Source: Ophiosphaerella korrae
Taxonomy: Eukaryota > Ascomycota > Dothideomycetes > Pleosporales > Phaeosphaeriaceae
Direction of reading: 5' to 3'
Assembly (NCBI GenBank): GCA_028456385.1
Contig: JALNQF010000138.1
Coordinates: 1-64,000, forward strand
DNA length: 64,000 bases
Shown: positions 33,801-45,922 of the stretch, in pieces
Layout: every line of letters begins with the position of its first letter
Numbering within the stretch: the stretch's first letter is position 1
The notes under the pieces: generated by a model
The model's database searches: none
What the model was told of the DNA's origin: nothing
The model's input: the letters and a program-made list of their open reading frames with translations, nothing else
Position numbers and translations under genes: made by a program

Positions 33801-36800
33801 TCCAAGGTCCCTTGCGCAACATTTCTGACGATGTCAGAGGGAATAGAGGCGTTAAGTATCACCACGTCCTTAAACGGGGCGAACCGGATATTAAAATGAT
33901 TATGCAGGGAGCTGGTTCATTGTTTAATCGAGGAATTGAAGTCGATTTGCTCAAAGTCAACCATGTTGCTTATATACAGCCTTCGATGATGGTAGACCTT
34001 CCTCGGTATCCTTTCAATCACTCTCGGGAATACTGGTATGAATGCAGGCTGAGCAGAAACTTCCGCTTCCGCCCACATGCCCGCCACGAGCTGCTCGGTA
34101 AACCCGTCAATGATTGGGATGGGAAGTATGACGCTATATGGCACAACTGGATCCGTCTCTCGGAGAATCCCTCGGTTGAACATCACACAATCTGCGGAGC
34201 AGTGTTATACCCTGCTGCTGGCATACTCGTCATGGCGATTGAAGGTTGCAGACAACTCGCCGAGCGCTCAAACCCCAGAAAAGCAATCAAGGGAATTCGA
34301 TTCCGCGACGTCTCTTTTCATTCCGCACTACAGGTTCCAGACAGTGCCATGGGCGTAGAGTCGCACTTATACCTAAGACCCGTGAAACAGGCCGCTCTGG
34401 AGACGAAGGCTTCAGCTTGGCGCGAGTTTCAAGTTTGCACAGCCCAGGATGACGACTCGTGGAGAGAGCATTGTTGTGGACAAGTTCTCATAGAGTTTGA
34501 AGAGGGAACAACCGCCGTGGACAGTGGTCTGGAAGACAAAGCGTTCTTGGATCATTGTCGGACCAGAATCGAGGATGCTCGGCAGAAGTGCAAAAATCAG
34601 GTTTCATCAGAAAGAATCTATGATGCGTGGAGGGATGTTGGCCTGGACTTTGGCCCAACTTTTCAAACTGTGACCGGACCCATCGTCGACAGCGAAAATG
34701 GTGTGACTTTGGCTAAGGTTAAACCAATGATTGATCAACTGAAGACGCTCATGCCTCACCAATACATACAGCCGCATTTGATACACCCTACGACATTGGA
34801 CGGTATACTCCAAGTGTGTTTGGTGCCTCTTGTTGCGCATCCCTCCAAGAAACAAAAGAGTTCCATCGTCGTTTCATTCATAGAAGAGCTTTGGATTTCC
34901 GGTTCTGAACATCCAGAAGACGGTTATCTCGTCTTTGCAAACTCTGAAGGTCGTGGTCGCAAAGAGCATTTGATGTTTTGCACTGCGGTTGACCCCACTT
35001 CAGAACAGCCCATGGTAAGAACCTCAGGATGCGTTATCACGAACGTCGATAGTACCGATGATGCCCCAAGCTCCGAGTCTGATCCGAAGCGCAAAGCATG
35101 GAACATCGTATGGAAACCAGACCCTGAGTTCTTTACCACCGGAGAGGTAGAAAACGCGTTTGGTGGGCCTCGAGGATTCCAGAAGTATCTGGATGCGCTT
35201 GCGCATAAAAATCCTTCAATGAAGTTTCTCAATTACAGCGACAGCGGTTCCACCTTCACCAAAGACGTTCTGTCCACGTTAGGTCTGCGTTATACACAGT
35301 ACGATGTTACCCACGGTTCACCTTCATCCTTGAGCGAGGTACAGAAGCTTGTATCTGGGGATTTCGTGCAGTTCAAAGTCCTAGATCTGAGCCTCAGTCC
35401 GTCCTCTCAGGGTTTTGAAGAGGGATCGTACGATATTCTCCTTATGCCTTTGGATGCGATACCCAATACAGGCATTGATGGGGTTTTGGGTAGATTTTTA
35501 AGTATGCTAAAGCCTAAGGGTAAACTGGTTTTGACAACGAAGCACAAGAAGGCGGTGACAAAAGCTTGGGGTGCATACTTGCCCCGGAGTGGATTTACGG
35601 GCGTCGACGCTATACTCTTTGATGGAGACTCATCAATACTGGTGGCCAGCGCTCCAGCGTTCAAGGGTACTAACGGCGTAACACCTTCGGAAAGCTATTT
35701 CATCGTAGCTGACCTCTCTTCGGAGGCGCAAAGCCGTGTAGCGGAAAAGCTGGCATCATCGTTGCTGGCAAAAGGTTTCACGGCTAGGGCAGTAACGATT
35801 CCGCAATATACAAAGTTCGCAGCCACTGCTAGCGAAGAAGGGATTTTAGGGAGTTCCTGCATTATAGTCAATGAGTGGGAAACTACGTTGCTCACATCAG
35901 CCGACGAAGAGGTCTTGGGAACGCTGAAGACGATGATAAAAGGAAAGCGGCTGCTTTGGGTCAACCAAGCCGAATCACCTGATACGTCTCTTGGGACTGG
36001 CTTCTCCGCAAGTATTCGTCTGGAGAGACCTGGATTTGAATTTGCTATTCTCGCCTGTCCGTCCCAAGAAAACGAAGAAACAGTTGCCAGTAAGATTCTT
36101 GAGGTGGACAACCGCTTGTCTCATGGCGAGGGGCCTAAAGAAACATCGTACAAGGTCAGCGAAGGCATAATCACTATCCCACGACTAATTGAGGCTTCCG
36201 CAGTCACGAAACATATTCAACAGATCTCAAACAGTGACGTGTCCGAAGTCGCCTTTGGAGCCGATCTAAGCCGGCCTCTCCGCCTTCGCATCCAGACTGT
36301 CGGCCTCCTGAATTCATTATGCTTCACAGACGATGTACTATATGCGACTCCGCTAGCAGAAACCGAGGTTGAGTTTCAGACCTTGGCTACAGCAGTGAAC
36401 TTCAAAGATTTGGCTGTGATGCTTGGCAAGATCCAGGAAACTCCCATAGGTCTCGAGGCTGCTGGTATCGTTACTAGAGTCGGCTCAGGTGTGACACGTT
36501 TCAAACCCGGTGACAAGGTTTTCGGATTCTCCTTTAACGGCGCCTTCTCAACCTACGGTAGAGGCGAGGAGGGTACTCTCGCAAAGGTCCCCGAGAACCT
36601 ATCTTTTGCTGAGGCCGCAGTCATCCCGATCGTTTATACGACCGCTTATGCCTGTCTCTACGACATAGGAAAACTAGCGAAGCGTATGCGTCGTGGTAAA
36701 AAACCCACCGTGCTGATCCATTCAGGAGCTGGCGGTGTTGGCCAGGCCGCTATCCAGTTTGCCCAGCGCGAGGGTGCTGAAATTTTTGCCACGGTAGGCA

Positions 36801-37980
36801 GCATAGAAAAACGCGACTTCCTCGAGGAAACATACGGATTGCCGCGTGATCATATTTTCTCAAGCCGCGACCTCACCTTCAAAACTGGTGTTCTGAGAAT
36901 GACAGGTGGCCGTGGAGTTGACATTGTTATCAACAGTCTTTCTGGGGATACTCTTCATGCTACGTGGGAGCTTGTCGCACCATTTGGTGCGTTCGCAGAG
37001 ATTGGCTTATCCGACATTGAATCGAAATCTCGCATTTCCATGGGGACGTTTGCTCGTGGTGTAAGAATTGAATCACTCGAATTGAACTACATGCGTCAAA
37101 AAGGTGAGGGACGACTTGACGATGTTTTCGAACGCGCTATGGCAAGTGTGATCGACCAGGGCCTGAAGCGTATGACTCCCATTAAGAGTTACTCTGCTAC
37201 AAAGATCGAAGATGCCATGCGATTTATGCAGTCGGGCAAGCACATCGGAAAGCTGCTGATCGAGTTCCATGCCGATGACGTTGTTCGCGCCGTTGAGCCA
37301 TCGAGACCTGCTACGAAGTTTGTGGCAGATGCGACATATGTTGTTTCCGGCGGTTTGGGAGGCCTGGGACTGGAAATTATTCGATGGATGGCCGATCAGG
37401 GCGCCAAAAATTTGATCGTCCCTTCAAGGAAAGGTCCGGTTGATGAGATTGCCAAGAACCTCATAGCAGACTTGCAAAGCAGCGGAATCAAGATTTGTGA
37501 CCCCTTCTTGCGATATCACCGACAAAGATTCATTAGCAAAAGTCATGTCTTCGGCTCTCTCTGATATGCCACCAGTTCGGGGATGCATTCAAGCCTCCAC
37601 AGTACTCAATGCAAGTCTTTTTTTTTGGTCTTGTGGAAATGTAATCTGCATAGAACACTCCGCTAACAGATTGTGCGTCGTAGGATGACGCTTTTGATAA
37701 AATGACCGCTGAGGAATGGCATAGAGTTGTCAAGGTGAAAGTTGTGGGAAGTAAAAACCTTTGGGAGGTCCTCACTGCTGCCAGCGCAACTTCGACCCTT
37801 GATTTTTTCGTGATGCTTTCTTCAATCACTGCGGTGACGGGCAACGCGGGTCAGACCAACTACAGTTCGGGTAATGCATACCAAGATGCCATGGCGAGAC
37901 ATTTATCATCTCAAGGGCACAATGTCATCGCTCTCAATGCGCCATTGATGAGTGACGCTGGAATGGTTGCTGAGTCCGAC
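30860..37980 (+). pseudogene. Highly reducing type I polyketide synthase, truncated in KR and frame-broken
   Basis: Domains in order: KS (30,860-32,400; active Cys in DTACSSS at 31,440, His in EAHGTGT at 31,992, His in NVGHSGG at 32,112), AT (32,755-33,900; GHSSGE serine at 33,101), DH (34,080-35,060; H-x3-G-x4-P His at 34,184, Asp in LIHPTTLDG at 34,799), a short methyltransferase-like region without the glycine-rich SAM motif, ER (36,290-37,280; HSGAGGVGQAA) and KR (from 37,310; GGLGGLG; Tyr at 37,861). Clear introns: 31,506-31,566, 31,754-31,839, 32,428-32,481, 32,896-32,966, 33,180-33,239, and a GC-AG intron 37,611-37,683. Breaks: an extra T in each of two T runs (about 30,929 and 31,003), TAG at 31,395-31,397 where the family has Trp, and a frame change at about 37,500. 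After about 37,980 the PKS stops; the KR end and ACP are absent. It would have made a reduced polyketide chain; as read here it cannot. Confidence 0.85.
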
Positions 37981-38479
37981 TTTCGCATCGCCCAACGGGA
38001 CCACCTGTCTCATCCCCAAAGACGTGGACTGGCCCTCTTTCTGCCGGTTCGTCTCGGAACTTGACCGCATTGAAGATTCAGCTGTGTCGGGACAGTACTG
38101 CTATGGCGAGCTGCGGTTGACGCGGCTCAACTTCCATGCCCCGCTGCTACTCCGCAGGTTCCACTTCGAGCAGGTACATGGACAGTACGGCGACTTCTTT
38201 AGCCGGCTCTACGGGCCTATCCTCTTCGTGTTCGCCGTGGTTTCGACGATCCTGAATTCGATGCAGGTTGCGCTTGCGACCGAGCAGCTCGAGGCTGCCT
38301 ACTAGGAGTCAGTGCGACACGTATGCTAGTATCTTAGCGTAGGTAGTTTCGTAGGAGCAGCAATCATTTCATCGTGGTTTACACTTCTGTGGCTGTGGAT
38401 ATTCTTGGACGAGTGGATCTACACGGTGAGAAGAAAGTGGGAGAAGAAGCGAGGAGCTCTTGTTACATCGTCGTGTTAG
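37981..38479 (+). pseudogene. 3' fragment of an unrelated fungal membrane-protein gene joined to the PKS
   Basis: From about 37,981 a different frame is open, with PNGTTCLIPKDVDW, YCYGELRLTRLNFHAPLLL and VHGQYGDFFSRLYGP. A first membrane segment (ILFVFAVVSTILNSMQVAL) follows, and after two in-frame TAG codons (38,303 and 38,327) a second one (WFTLLWLWIFLDEWIY) and a basic tail ending at TAG 38,477-38,479. This matches the C-terminal half of a common fungal protein of unknown function with two C-terminal membrane segments (recognised from memory). Its N-terminal part is missing; the KR of the PKS takes its place, so a rearrangement joined two broken genes. Confidence 0.7.
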
Positions 38480-39006
38480 ACGGGCATCTTGTAGATTAAT
38501 CGATTAATCAACTACTAGCACAAAGCTGTTGATGCCGTACAGCTGTCTGAAGCCACCCGGTATTATGTATCTCGAGGTACTATTCAGGCAGCGAATCCTC
38601 GTTTGCAGCCTATCGGTTACCTGGGCTAGCGATGACTGAGCAGATGCTGGTGGTGAGGGGGCGGGAAGTACCTCGAGGTACCACAGTTGCTGAGTCAGCG
38701 GCGCGACGAAGAATCACACGAGAGTGGCGGCGTATCTGCGGAAGGGTGGCCGACCCGCATCGGCCTTGACCTTGTAGATGTCTCGAAATGTATAGATGAT
38801 AGGTAGGTAGAGGCACATGTAGCTGCGACCCATGAGATCGCCACTCTCTAAGCCCTGCTCGCGAAGCTAGCGGAGATTTGTGCGCATCCGTTGCCTAGCA
38901 ACCAACAACAAGCCAATGCCTCACCTACCGCTTGCTTTTCAAATCATGGCATCCCAATGCAGCAACTCAACACCATCTCTGATTACCGGCAATACCATGC
39001 ACAATA
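38480..39006. other. Spacer, no gene seen
   Basis: Contains two CTCGAGGTAC motifs (about 38,570 and 38,670) and is otherwise unremarkable; it is the probable promoter side of the next gene. Confidence 0.4.
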
Positions 39007-40696
39007 ATGGATTCTCGCCAAAAGCGATGCAGACCTAGTGATATAGTCCTCGGGCAGCCCTCCTTCGCCGACCATCCAATGAGCTCCCGCCCCGACATCG
39101 CCGCCTGGGTGCGCGAACTCAGTACAGTCCCCGAGTCGACCGATCCAACTGCACCTCCAACACCACCCGCAAAACGACGTCGCGTTTTACGCGAAGTAGA
39201 CAGCAACTGCTGCTCGCGTCCCTATGGAGAGCAGCGCGCAGATGCATACCTGATGAGCGGGTCACCAAGAAAGCAGCAGACCCAGACGCTGCCTGCGGCT
39301 GGAGATGAGAATAAACGCTTGACACGGAGCAAGGCGCGCAAGGGTGAGAGGGTAGGAAGCACAGCTGCCGTGGTAATTAGGGGGCGGACGGCCGCTGCGC
39401 AAGAGGATGATGCGAACACTCTACCTTTATTTGAAGAGCCTAGCTCTACGTCAAGATACGACGCGGTGTCGGAAGGACCTAGCTTTCCGCCACCTACTAC
39501 ATTCAGCTCCAAAGGAAGGTCGCCTACAAGATCCTCCTCGCCGAAAAAGAAAGCAGTGGCTAAGCGCGAGGATCTCGCTCTTTTGAGTCCAACAATCGAG
39601 TTCTGTGATTTTAGTGAGGCGGAAAACTGGGGTATTGAACTTCCACAGTCCGTCAAAGAGCTGTGGTATCGTTGTGACGTACGTTACTTATCGATATTTA
39701 TGGCTGTGGGTGGTGAATACTAACATTTTTTGTCTGCAGGCTCGTCATAGCTGTCCCCCAGGCACGAGCCCACCTATTGCACTCACATCCAAAGACTCGA
39801 TGCGAATCCAAGACACACTCGAAGATGCGTTCGATATGGCTAAGACATGGAGATCAACCACTACAGAACCGCATTGGATGTCCGTCGTCGTTGGTCCTAT
39901 CCTGCATCTAACCCGCAAACTATCTGCATTCCAAGGCAAGGACAAAAACTCAGACGAAAACATCACAGTCCTGGACATGTACGTCCCCTGTATATTCTCT
40001 TACTTTAATCTACTTCAATATAAGGGATAGACTAACAATTCTCCCAGCACCCCTATCGAAATCTCCCCAACCCACCTTTGCCCCTACAGCAGTACATCAC
40101 TTTACCCGGACCTCGACAAGCGTATTGATTACGGCATCGGCCTTTCCCCGTCACTCCGTACCCTCCGGACCCTCCGTAATGCTACCTACAACACCGTTAT
40201 AAAATCTATCAACCAAACCTCTACATTCTGTAACTTCATCCCAATGTTCGTCAATATAGAAGTCAAACGGAGACACGTGGGGAAGGATCCCGCAATACAA
40301 CTGGCCGCATGGGTCGCGGCTGAATTCAGAAAGAGATTGGTTGAGGGCTGGACGAACGTGAGGAGGGACGATACGCAAGCCAAAGGAAACGGCTTATGTT
40401 TGGGATCCCCAGTGTTTGCAATCGAAATTGAGGCCGACGCCTGGCTCTTATACGTGGTCACTGCTCAAGTTAAGCCGCCCAAGTCCCGTAATGCCTCAAA
40501 AAAGGAGGAGACTGAGGTGAGTGCAGCGGACCAGGATTTTGAAATATTCTTTTTTGGTCCTATGAGGCTAGGGGACACATATTCCATGGATAATACCAAA
40601 AGGCTGGTGGAAAACTTATGTGATATTTGTTTTTGGGGCCAGACTGAGTTTAGGACGTGGTGGGAGGAGACTATCCTATTAGCATGCGACAAATGA
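39007..40696 (+). CDS. Fungal PD-(D/E)XK nuclease-like protein (intact copy)
   Basis: Three exons: 39,007-39,678, 39,740-39,978 and 40,048-40,696, with introns of 61 nt (GTACGT...CTGCAG) and 69 nt (GTACGT...GACTAAC...CCCAG). All joins are in frame and give 519 residues. Residues 1-190 are low-complexity and basic (AKRRRVLRE; SSPKKKAVAKRED), probably nuclear. The core from about residue 300 has FVNIEVKRRH (the E-x-K of the fold) followed by DPAIQLAAWVAAEFRKRLV, as in the fungal family Pfam PDDEXK_12 (name from memory). It was likely derived from a nuclease fold; the role is unknown and it is often found in repeat-rich accessory regions. Translation may start at codon 25 (MSSRPDIAAWVREL). A broken relative lies at 44.5-45.9 kb. 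Confidence 0.8.
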
Positions 40697-41756
40697 CTTG
40701 ATAGGTGCAATGGTGTTTTACCGTTCACCGCCATATCTCAAAAAACTTGACTCGTCGCAAATCCCATCCGCCCACCTTTTCTATACTGTTTGCTTGTTGA
40801 TCTAGCAAGTAGTCTCCCACAACGCTGTGGCCAGTGCAGGTCAGTAAGTTCCAGATGAATTAAACACACCCAAGCTAACAATGTAGTCAATACTCGGAAT
40901 ACCATCTCCTAAAGTGTGCTCAGGAAGTGAAAAGAACGGAAGCAATTAAAAATCTCCAAGTAGGTTGTTGGCCCTGTTCATGGGGATCATGCAAAGGCCG
41001 CACTATAGATTGCCCAGAGGACGCCGCCACGCATATGAGCAGGCACCTCACTACGAACCTTCAGTGCCAGTGGTAATACTGTGTGGTTTTATTGCTTATG
41101 ATATCGGCGATATTCATACACACCCTTTTGAAAGTCATCACACAGTACACTCAGAAGACTATACCTACGCATTTTAGGTTTTGCTTCGAATGTGCTATAT
41201 AGGACTGCAAGTAAAATCGAATGGGTGATTTATTGTTGTTATCATGCCATGAACGCAGATATCATTTATGGGCCAGTAAAGGTAGAATGACTCTTGGCAG
41301 TACCCGGCCGATACCCTTATATTATGTAAAAGATGGGCTTTATGCCTAGGCACCCAGTACGACAGATTATCTAAAGCACTTCGTTGACGACTATATACAG
41401 AACGGTCACGAGGAGTTTGGATTTCATAAGTGTCTTGATTGTTCCTGCGGACGGCAAAAGCTTTAAGAAGCGTGGCATCAAGCGGTATCTTTACAAGGTG
41501 CGCGCGATACCTTTCCTACAATACATATAGAAACAGTAAATATCATGTACATATATACATATATACATATAAATATGAACAAGCCTGGCGTGTAGATATG
41601 ACTCCGAGGGGTTTATAGGGTTCGTTTGGCCCCGCCTTTACTTGACTCTAACTTGCGAGCTCTTCCAACAAAACGAGCAGCATGAGCAATACAAACACTC
41701 AGCAGAGCGGCGACGGCAGCAGCAGCAGCAGCAGCAACAGTAATGCAGGGAATGGG
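40697..41756. other. Spacer with small simple repeats, no gene seen
   Basis: Includes an (ATACATAT)-type microsatellite at about 41,548-41,575 and a (CAG)n run at about 41,711-41,735. No frame shows a recognisable product. Confidence 0.45.
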
Positions 41757-43399
41757 TCAGGACAGGTGGTGAATTTTGCTATTTACTAGATTCTCCCCTG
41801 TTGCGAATATGCCATCGTCGTTGGGCACATTGAACATAACTCGCAACTCGTCTTTAAACTTATTCTTGTTCGCCAGCTTTTGTGCAAGAGCCTTCTCAGA
41901 TTCTAGGTCCCAAAATTGAGAGAGCGCAATTGCAGCATCGTCCCTAAGGTCAGGCATTTGAAATTTCGCATATATGTATGGGAATATTGTATACATGCCA
42001 TTCAGAGAGGTTAGGCATAAGTAATACCAATATCTTCCGTCCGTCCACGCAGACTGCATGAGCTCTGAAAGGCGCAACGAGGGTTGCGGTAGAACATCCT
42101 CCTGTTCCCGTAAACTTATGCATGTATTCTTGGCGAAGCCTGTCGTAATCCTCCAGCTCCTCGTCATCAAGTTCAATGCCATGGTCTGCCAACCAGTACG
42201 GAGCGCTGAGCATGCCTATTGGAAGTGAACGCATCCATTCTAGATCGATAATATATGTAACATTCCACATGTCGTCAACGAAAATATTACTTTGATGGAG
42301 GTCAGTAGGTTGGAGTATATACGGCCCGTTTCGAAGGTCGCGTGAAAGGAAATGATGGCCTATCGCCCGTAATAAGGCTTTTTGCGCCATTTGTCTTTTC
42401 CCCGTCAGCGTAATCAAGTATAGCATTTGGCTGATTCAAGAAGCGGCGATCCATGGTAAGCAAGCAAGTCGGAGACGTATGGCTCGATAGTCGTGTAGGT
42501 TGTATCTTGTTCGACGACTCTTGGAACCCCGTAACTCTCCATTATAGCTATAGTAGACGTAAGTGGTCGGTTTGTAAGCGTTATAGTTCCATCGTCGTGG
42601 AATGTGAATGACCCAATTCGTGGTAACGGTATACGAGCTAACGAGAGTGTGACATGCGCGAGGCCTTTGAAGAGATTAGCTCTCCTTACAGGATCATCTT
42701 TATGTTGCTTCCAAGTTGTAGATAGCATTTCTCCATCACTAGCGTCGATCCGTTGTAGAAGTAGATAACCTGTGTTCAACAAATGTGTACTAGGATGACA
42801 AACGTAGCGCGATGGGACAGGATAGCTGAGGAGACTACAGACGTAGCGGCGAAGCAAACGTAGAATCCGTATGTAGAAGGGGCGGTAGTCTGTATGCGTG
42901 AACTGAATTCACAATTCATTAACCTATAAATGTCTCAGGAATCTCAGCTGGAACTTACACTGCGGCCGTCAGAAAACCCAAAGCCTAACAAACCAGGCAT
43001 TATAATCTCCGCGCAGTTGTCTTGCATCCAAGCATACGTAGCCACCTCACAGCCAATCTTCTCATCCACACTGCTGATATCCTCACCCAATCTATAGGCC
43101 ATTGGGCATCTCATAAGCACTGTTTGATGTTGTCCATCTTGACGATCTACTAGAACGGGAATGCAGACGTTGAAGCTTCCACGGATCCACTCACTCCAAT
43201 GCGATACGTTGCAGCGTCCTCGTTCCACTCCTAGATGGTGCGCAGTGAGAGCCTGTATGTCATCAACGTGCTTATAAAGGTACGCATACACTTTACGAGT
43301 TGCTGTCACGTAAGTAAGTTTTGCCAAAATGTTCGATTCGTGCTCGACTGCCGACTTAAACCCGATGGTCCTATTGAGAAGGTCTAATGTAGTTGGCAT
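41757..43399 (-). pseudogene. Second APH-like kinase gene, broken by three frameshifts
   Basis: On the minus strand, exon 1 (43,399 to about 42,960; MPTTLDLLNRTIGFKSAVEH) joins by a clean intron (GTAAGT...GAATTCAG, ending near 42,908) at GFSDGRS and FTHTDYRPFY. The following reading frame changes near 42,440, again near 42,398 (one extra G in a run of four) and near 42,110 (one extra base). The pieces read on as GKRQMAQKALLRAIG, the catalytic segment LQPTDLHQSNIFVDD (H-x5-N type) with VTYIIDLEWM, then EQEDVLPQPSLRLSELMQ and RYWYYLCLTSLNGMY to the stop at 41,757. It is an APH/choline-kinase-like fold of a fungal subfamily of unknown substrate. As read it makes only fragments. Confidence 0.75.
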
Positions 43400-44511
43400 G
43401 AATCTAGACGTTGTGATAAACTGGATATCAACAATAATTCACGAAGAAGGTGACATGCACAAGAAATAGCCCGAGGGTGCGCGCGAGAGCTGCCAAGCAA
43501 ATTTACATTCAAGCTGTCCTATAATGGGTAGCCTGACAACAAAGATCATGACCAAAGCCTGAAGTCGGCAAAGCAGCACTATCATTACTGCTGTCATGCC
43601 TCTCACATTACTTGTTTACTCATGCTTAGGTCTCTCACAGGCATCGGCCCAAGACTGCCAGCTCACGGAAGGAGTGACGACGGTTGAAGGATATAGCTGC
43701 CCAACGTGGAATACGTGAGAATACTGGTATCAATTGGCGCTGCGAACGCGATTATTTTTAGTGATGAGAGGCGTGCAAGGAAGAGCATAAACTTAGGAGG
43801 CCTTACAAAGTGAGCCAGGAACAAACTCAACGCGCTTCTTGACGATAACCTCAACCTAGCTCGCGATGCCCCATTGAGTATATAGGCCCTGGGAAATAAT
43901 GTTCTACTCTACTCAAGGAGTTTACGGCGTAATTGCAAATTACTCGAATAGTAAGCAGAAACCCCCACCTCTAGAAGTAGGGCTGCCTAAGGATTTGGGC
44001 GCCAGATGGAGCAGATGCGGATTCCCCTATTGAGTTTTTCTGGCTATTTTTCTCGGATGAGCTTCTTGACGGGATTTCATATCACACAAATCGGTAAGCT
44101 TGGCTTTGGGATGCCGAATTCGCACGTCGTTGGGACCTGCGTCTATATCAGAGCTGTTTCTGTACTTAGGAATCGTTGTCTACGTAGGTGTATGTCCTGA
44201 AGCTTCTATTAAAGAGTACTAGATTCGGACACATACGTACGCACCTGCCTATTAGATAAGCATGCTTACGAGAATATATAACAGAAAGGTTAGCAGAGGC
44301 GTTTTCACCATGCGAAAGTTAGTCCGGCGAATGCCAAGATATACTTGGAGATCAAATCTTAGGCACCGGAAGCGGACTCCACAGCGGGAACTACTAGAAT
44401 AGTACCTAGTGCCATTAATAGCACCCTGAAGAATAATACGGAGCGCACAACACGTGGCAATCCACCAATCGGCGACTTTAGTCTGCACAATAATAACATA
44501 CGACCACAACA
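43400..44511. other. Spacer, no gene seen
   Basis: Only short unsupported frames on both strands; GAGTATATAG near 43,875 is an isolated TATA-like motif. Confidence 0.4.
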
Positions 44512-45922
44512 ATGGACTTTGAAAGTTACGATCGCATCAGCTCGTGGCTTGCTTCTAGGCATGAATCCTGCCTTCCTCTCACTCCTCCTCCGCCCGACGA
44601 CTTGAAGCTACGGAACGTGCTCCCCTCCAACTCGCATCGTAGCAACAGCCCGAAGCGGCGAAGGACCAATGATTTTGATGATCCACTAGTTTTGAACGAA
44701 AGGAATACATCCAGCCCCTCCCGTTAGCCGTGTTTCCTCGAGTCCAAAACGTTCATCAAGTCCAACGCGCGAGACGCCAATTATACTGAGGGGTGCGTGG
44801 CCGCCAGTGCTGACAGAAAGCCTTAATGGTCTAAAGGAGGCTTCCTCCGAAACATGTTGAACAACTCGGTGACTGGCTTGCCGGGGGCGTTGACTTTGGC
44901 TTCATTCCTCTGAACTTACAGGTACGTGCATTTGAGTTAGTGCTCCTAAGTCAGATTCTTATATGTCTAGCATGTCCTCAAGAATGACCCCGAGGTAGGT
45001 CACTAAACTACTAAACCGACCGACTTCGACCGCAGTGATACGCGGTCCGCTGAAGAGCTGTCGACTATATAGAAGGAGGTTAAAAAATATATTTCTTAAT
45101 GCCCGTGATTGCAAGGGTGGAAGCCAGGATGAGAATACGTGGTGCGATGATGTGGTGCGGCCTCTAGTTCATTTGGCCATGGAATTGTACGGTAATAACC
45201 GGTGGTGGTTGCTCCCAGTCCTCTCAAGACATATCTAACCCGCCAATCTTCCAGTCAATCGCAGTTCATCAATCCTCTCTGTCTCTCCACGATCCCCGCC
45301 CCCTACCTTCACCGACTCTACCCGTCGCAAACCCGTCGATCGCAAAACCGACTACGTCCTCTCATACTCGCCTCGCGACCCCAATATCTCAGCCCTCTAC
45401 AAAAGACTCGACGCTGCAAATAATAAGGAAATTGGGCACACACTCGATACATTCACAAAGCGGACCGCCCTCTTTTCTGGCTTTGAGGTTAAACCTGCAT
45501 CCGGAGACCACACCGAAGCGGAACTACAGATGAGTATATGGATCGCTGCATCCTTGCGCAAAAAGCAGGAACTTGCGCAAACCTCACAACTCCCATTTCA
45601 GTCGACAACAATAGTCGAGCCTGCGCTTACTATTGTCGGACGTGAACATTCCGTCTACTACGCCTATCCGCGTAAGAATCTAGTATCCAGAAGAAGCGAC
45701 GTGCATGTTCTAGGTCCAGATCTGGATTGGTTTGAGAGGCTAAGTACAGATTCAATACGTGTAATTTTTCGGTTGGTTAGATTGAATGGGAATTTACCGA
45801 ACCACGGGATGGATGAAAGAGAGGACGGTTATTGGGAAGGGGGGGTTTTTTTTTTTAGGCCCGTTCTAGATAAGCTAGCGGGTACCTCGGAAGATCTAGG
45901 ACAAATGAAGCAAGAAATTTAG
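44512..45922 (+). pseudogene. Broken copy of the PD-(D/E)XK nuclease-like gene
   Basis: The start MDFESYDRISSWLASRHESC with LTPPPPDD and PKRRRTNDFDD parallels the N-terminus of the intact copy (MSSRPDIAAWVREL, PTPPAKRRRV). The frame then breaks near 44,727. Later pieces are CDDVVRPLVHLAMEL (about 45,147-45,191), SILSVSPRSPPPTF, TDYVLSYSPRD, and LYKRLDAANNKEIGHTLDTF. The nuclease-like core follows: FSGFEVKPASGDHTEAELQ and SIWIAASLRKKQELA (about 45,475-45,570), then VGREHSVYYAYP and a stop at 45,920-45,922. FEVK keeps the E-x-K pair. At least three frame changes or stops lie between 44,727 and 45,260, so no full product. It belongs to a different subgroup of the family from the intact copy, so it is not a recent duplicate. 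Confidence 0.7.

Noticed and set aside
28313..37980. Functional polyketide gene cluster
   Set aside because: Frame breaks, a nonsense codon and loss of the ACP exclude function from this sequence; called as pseudogenes instead.
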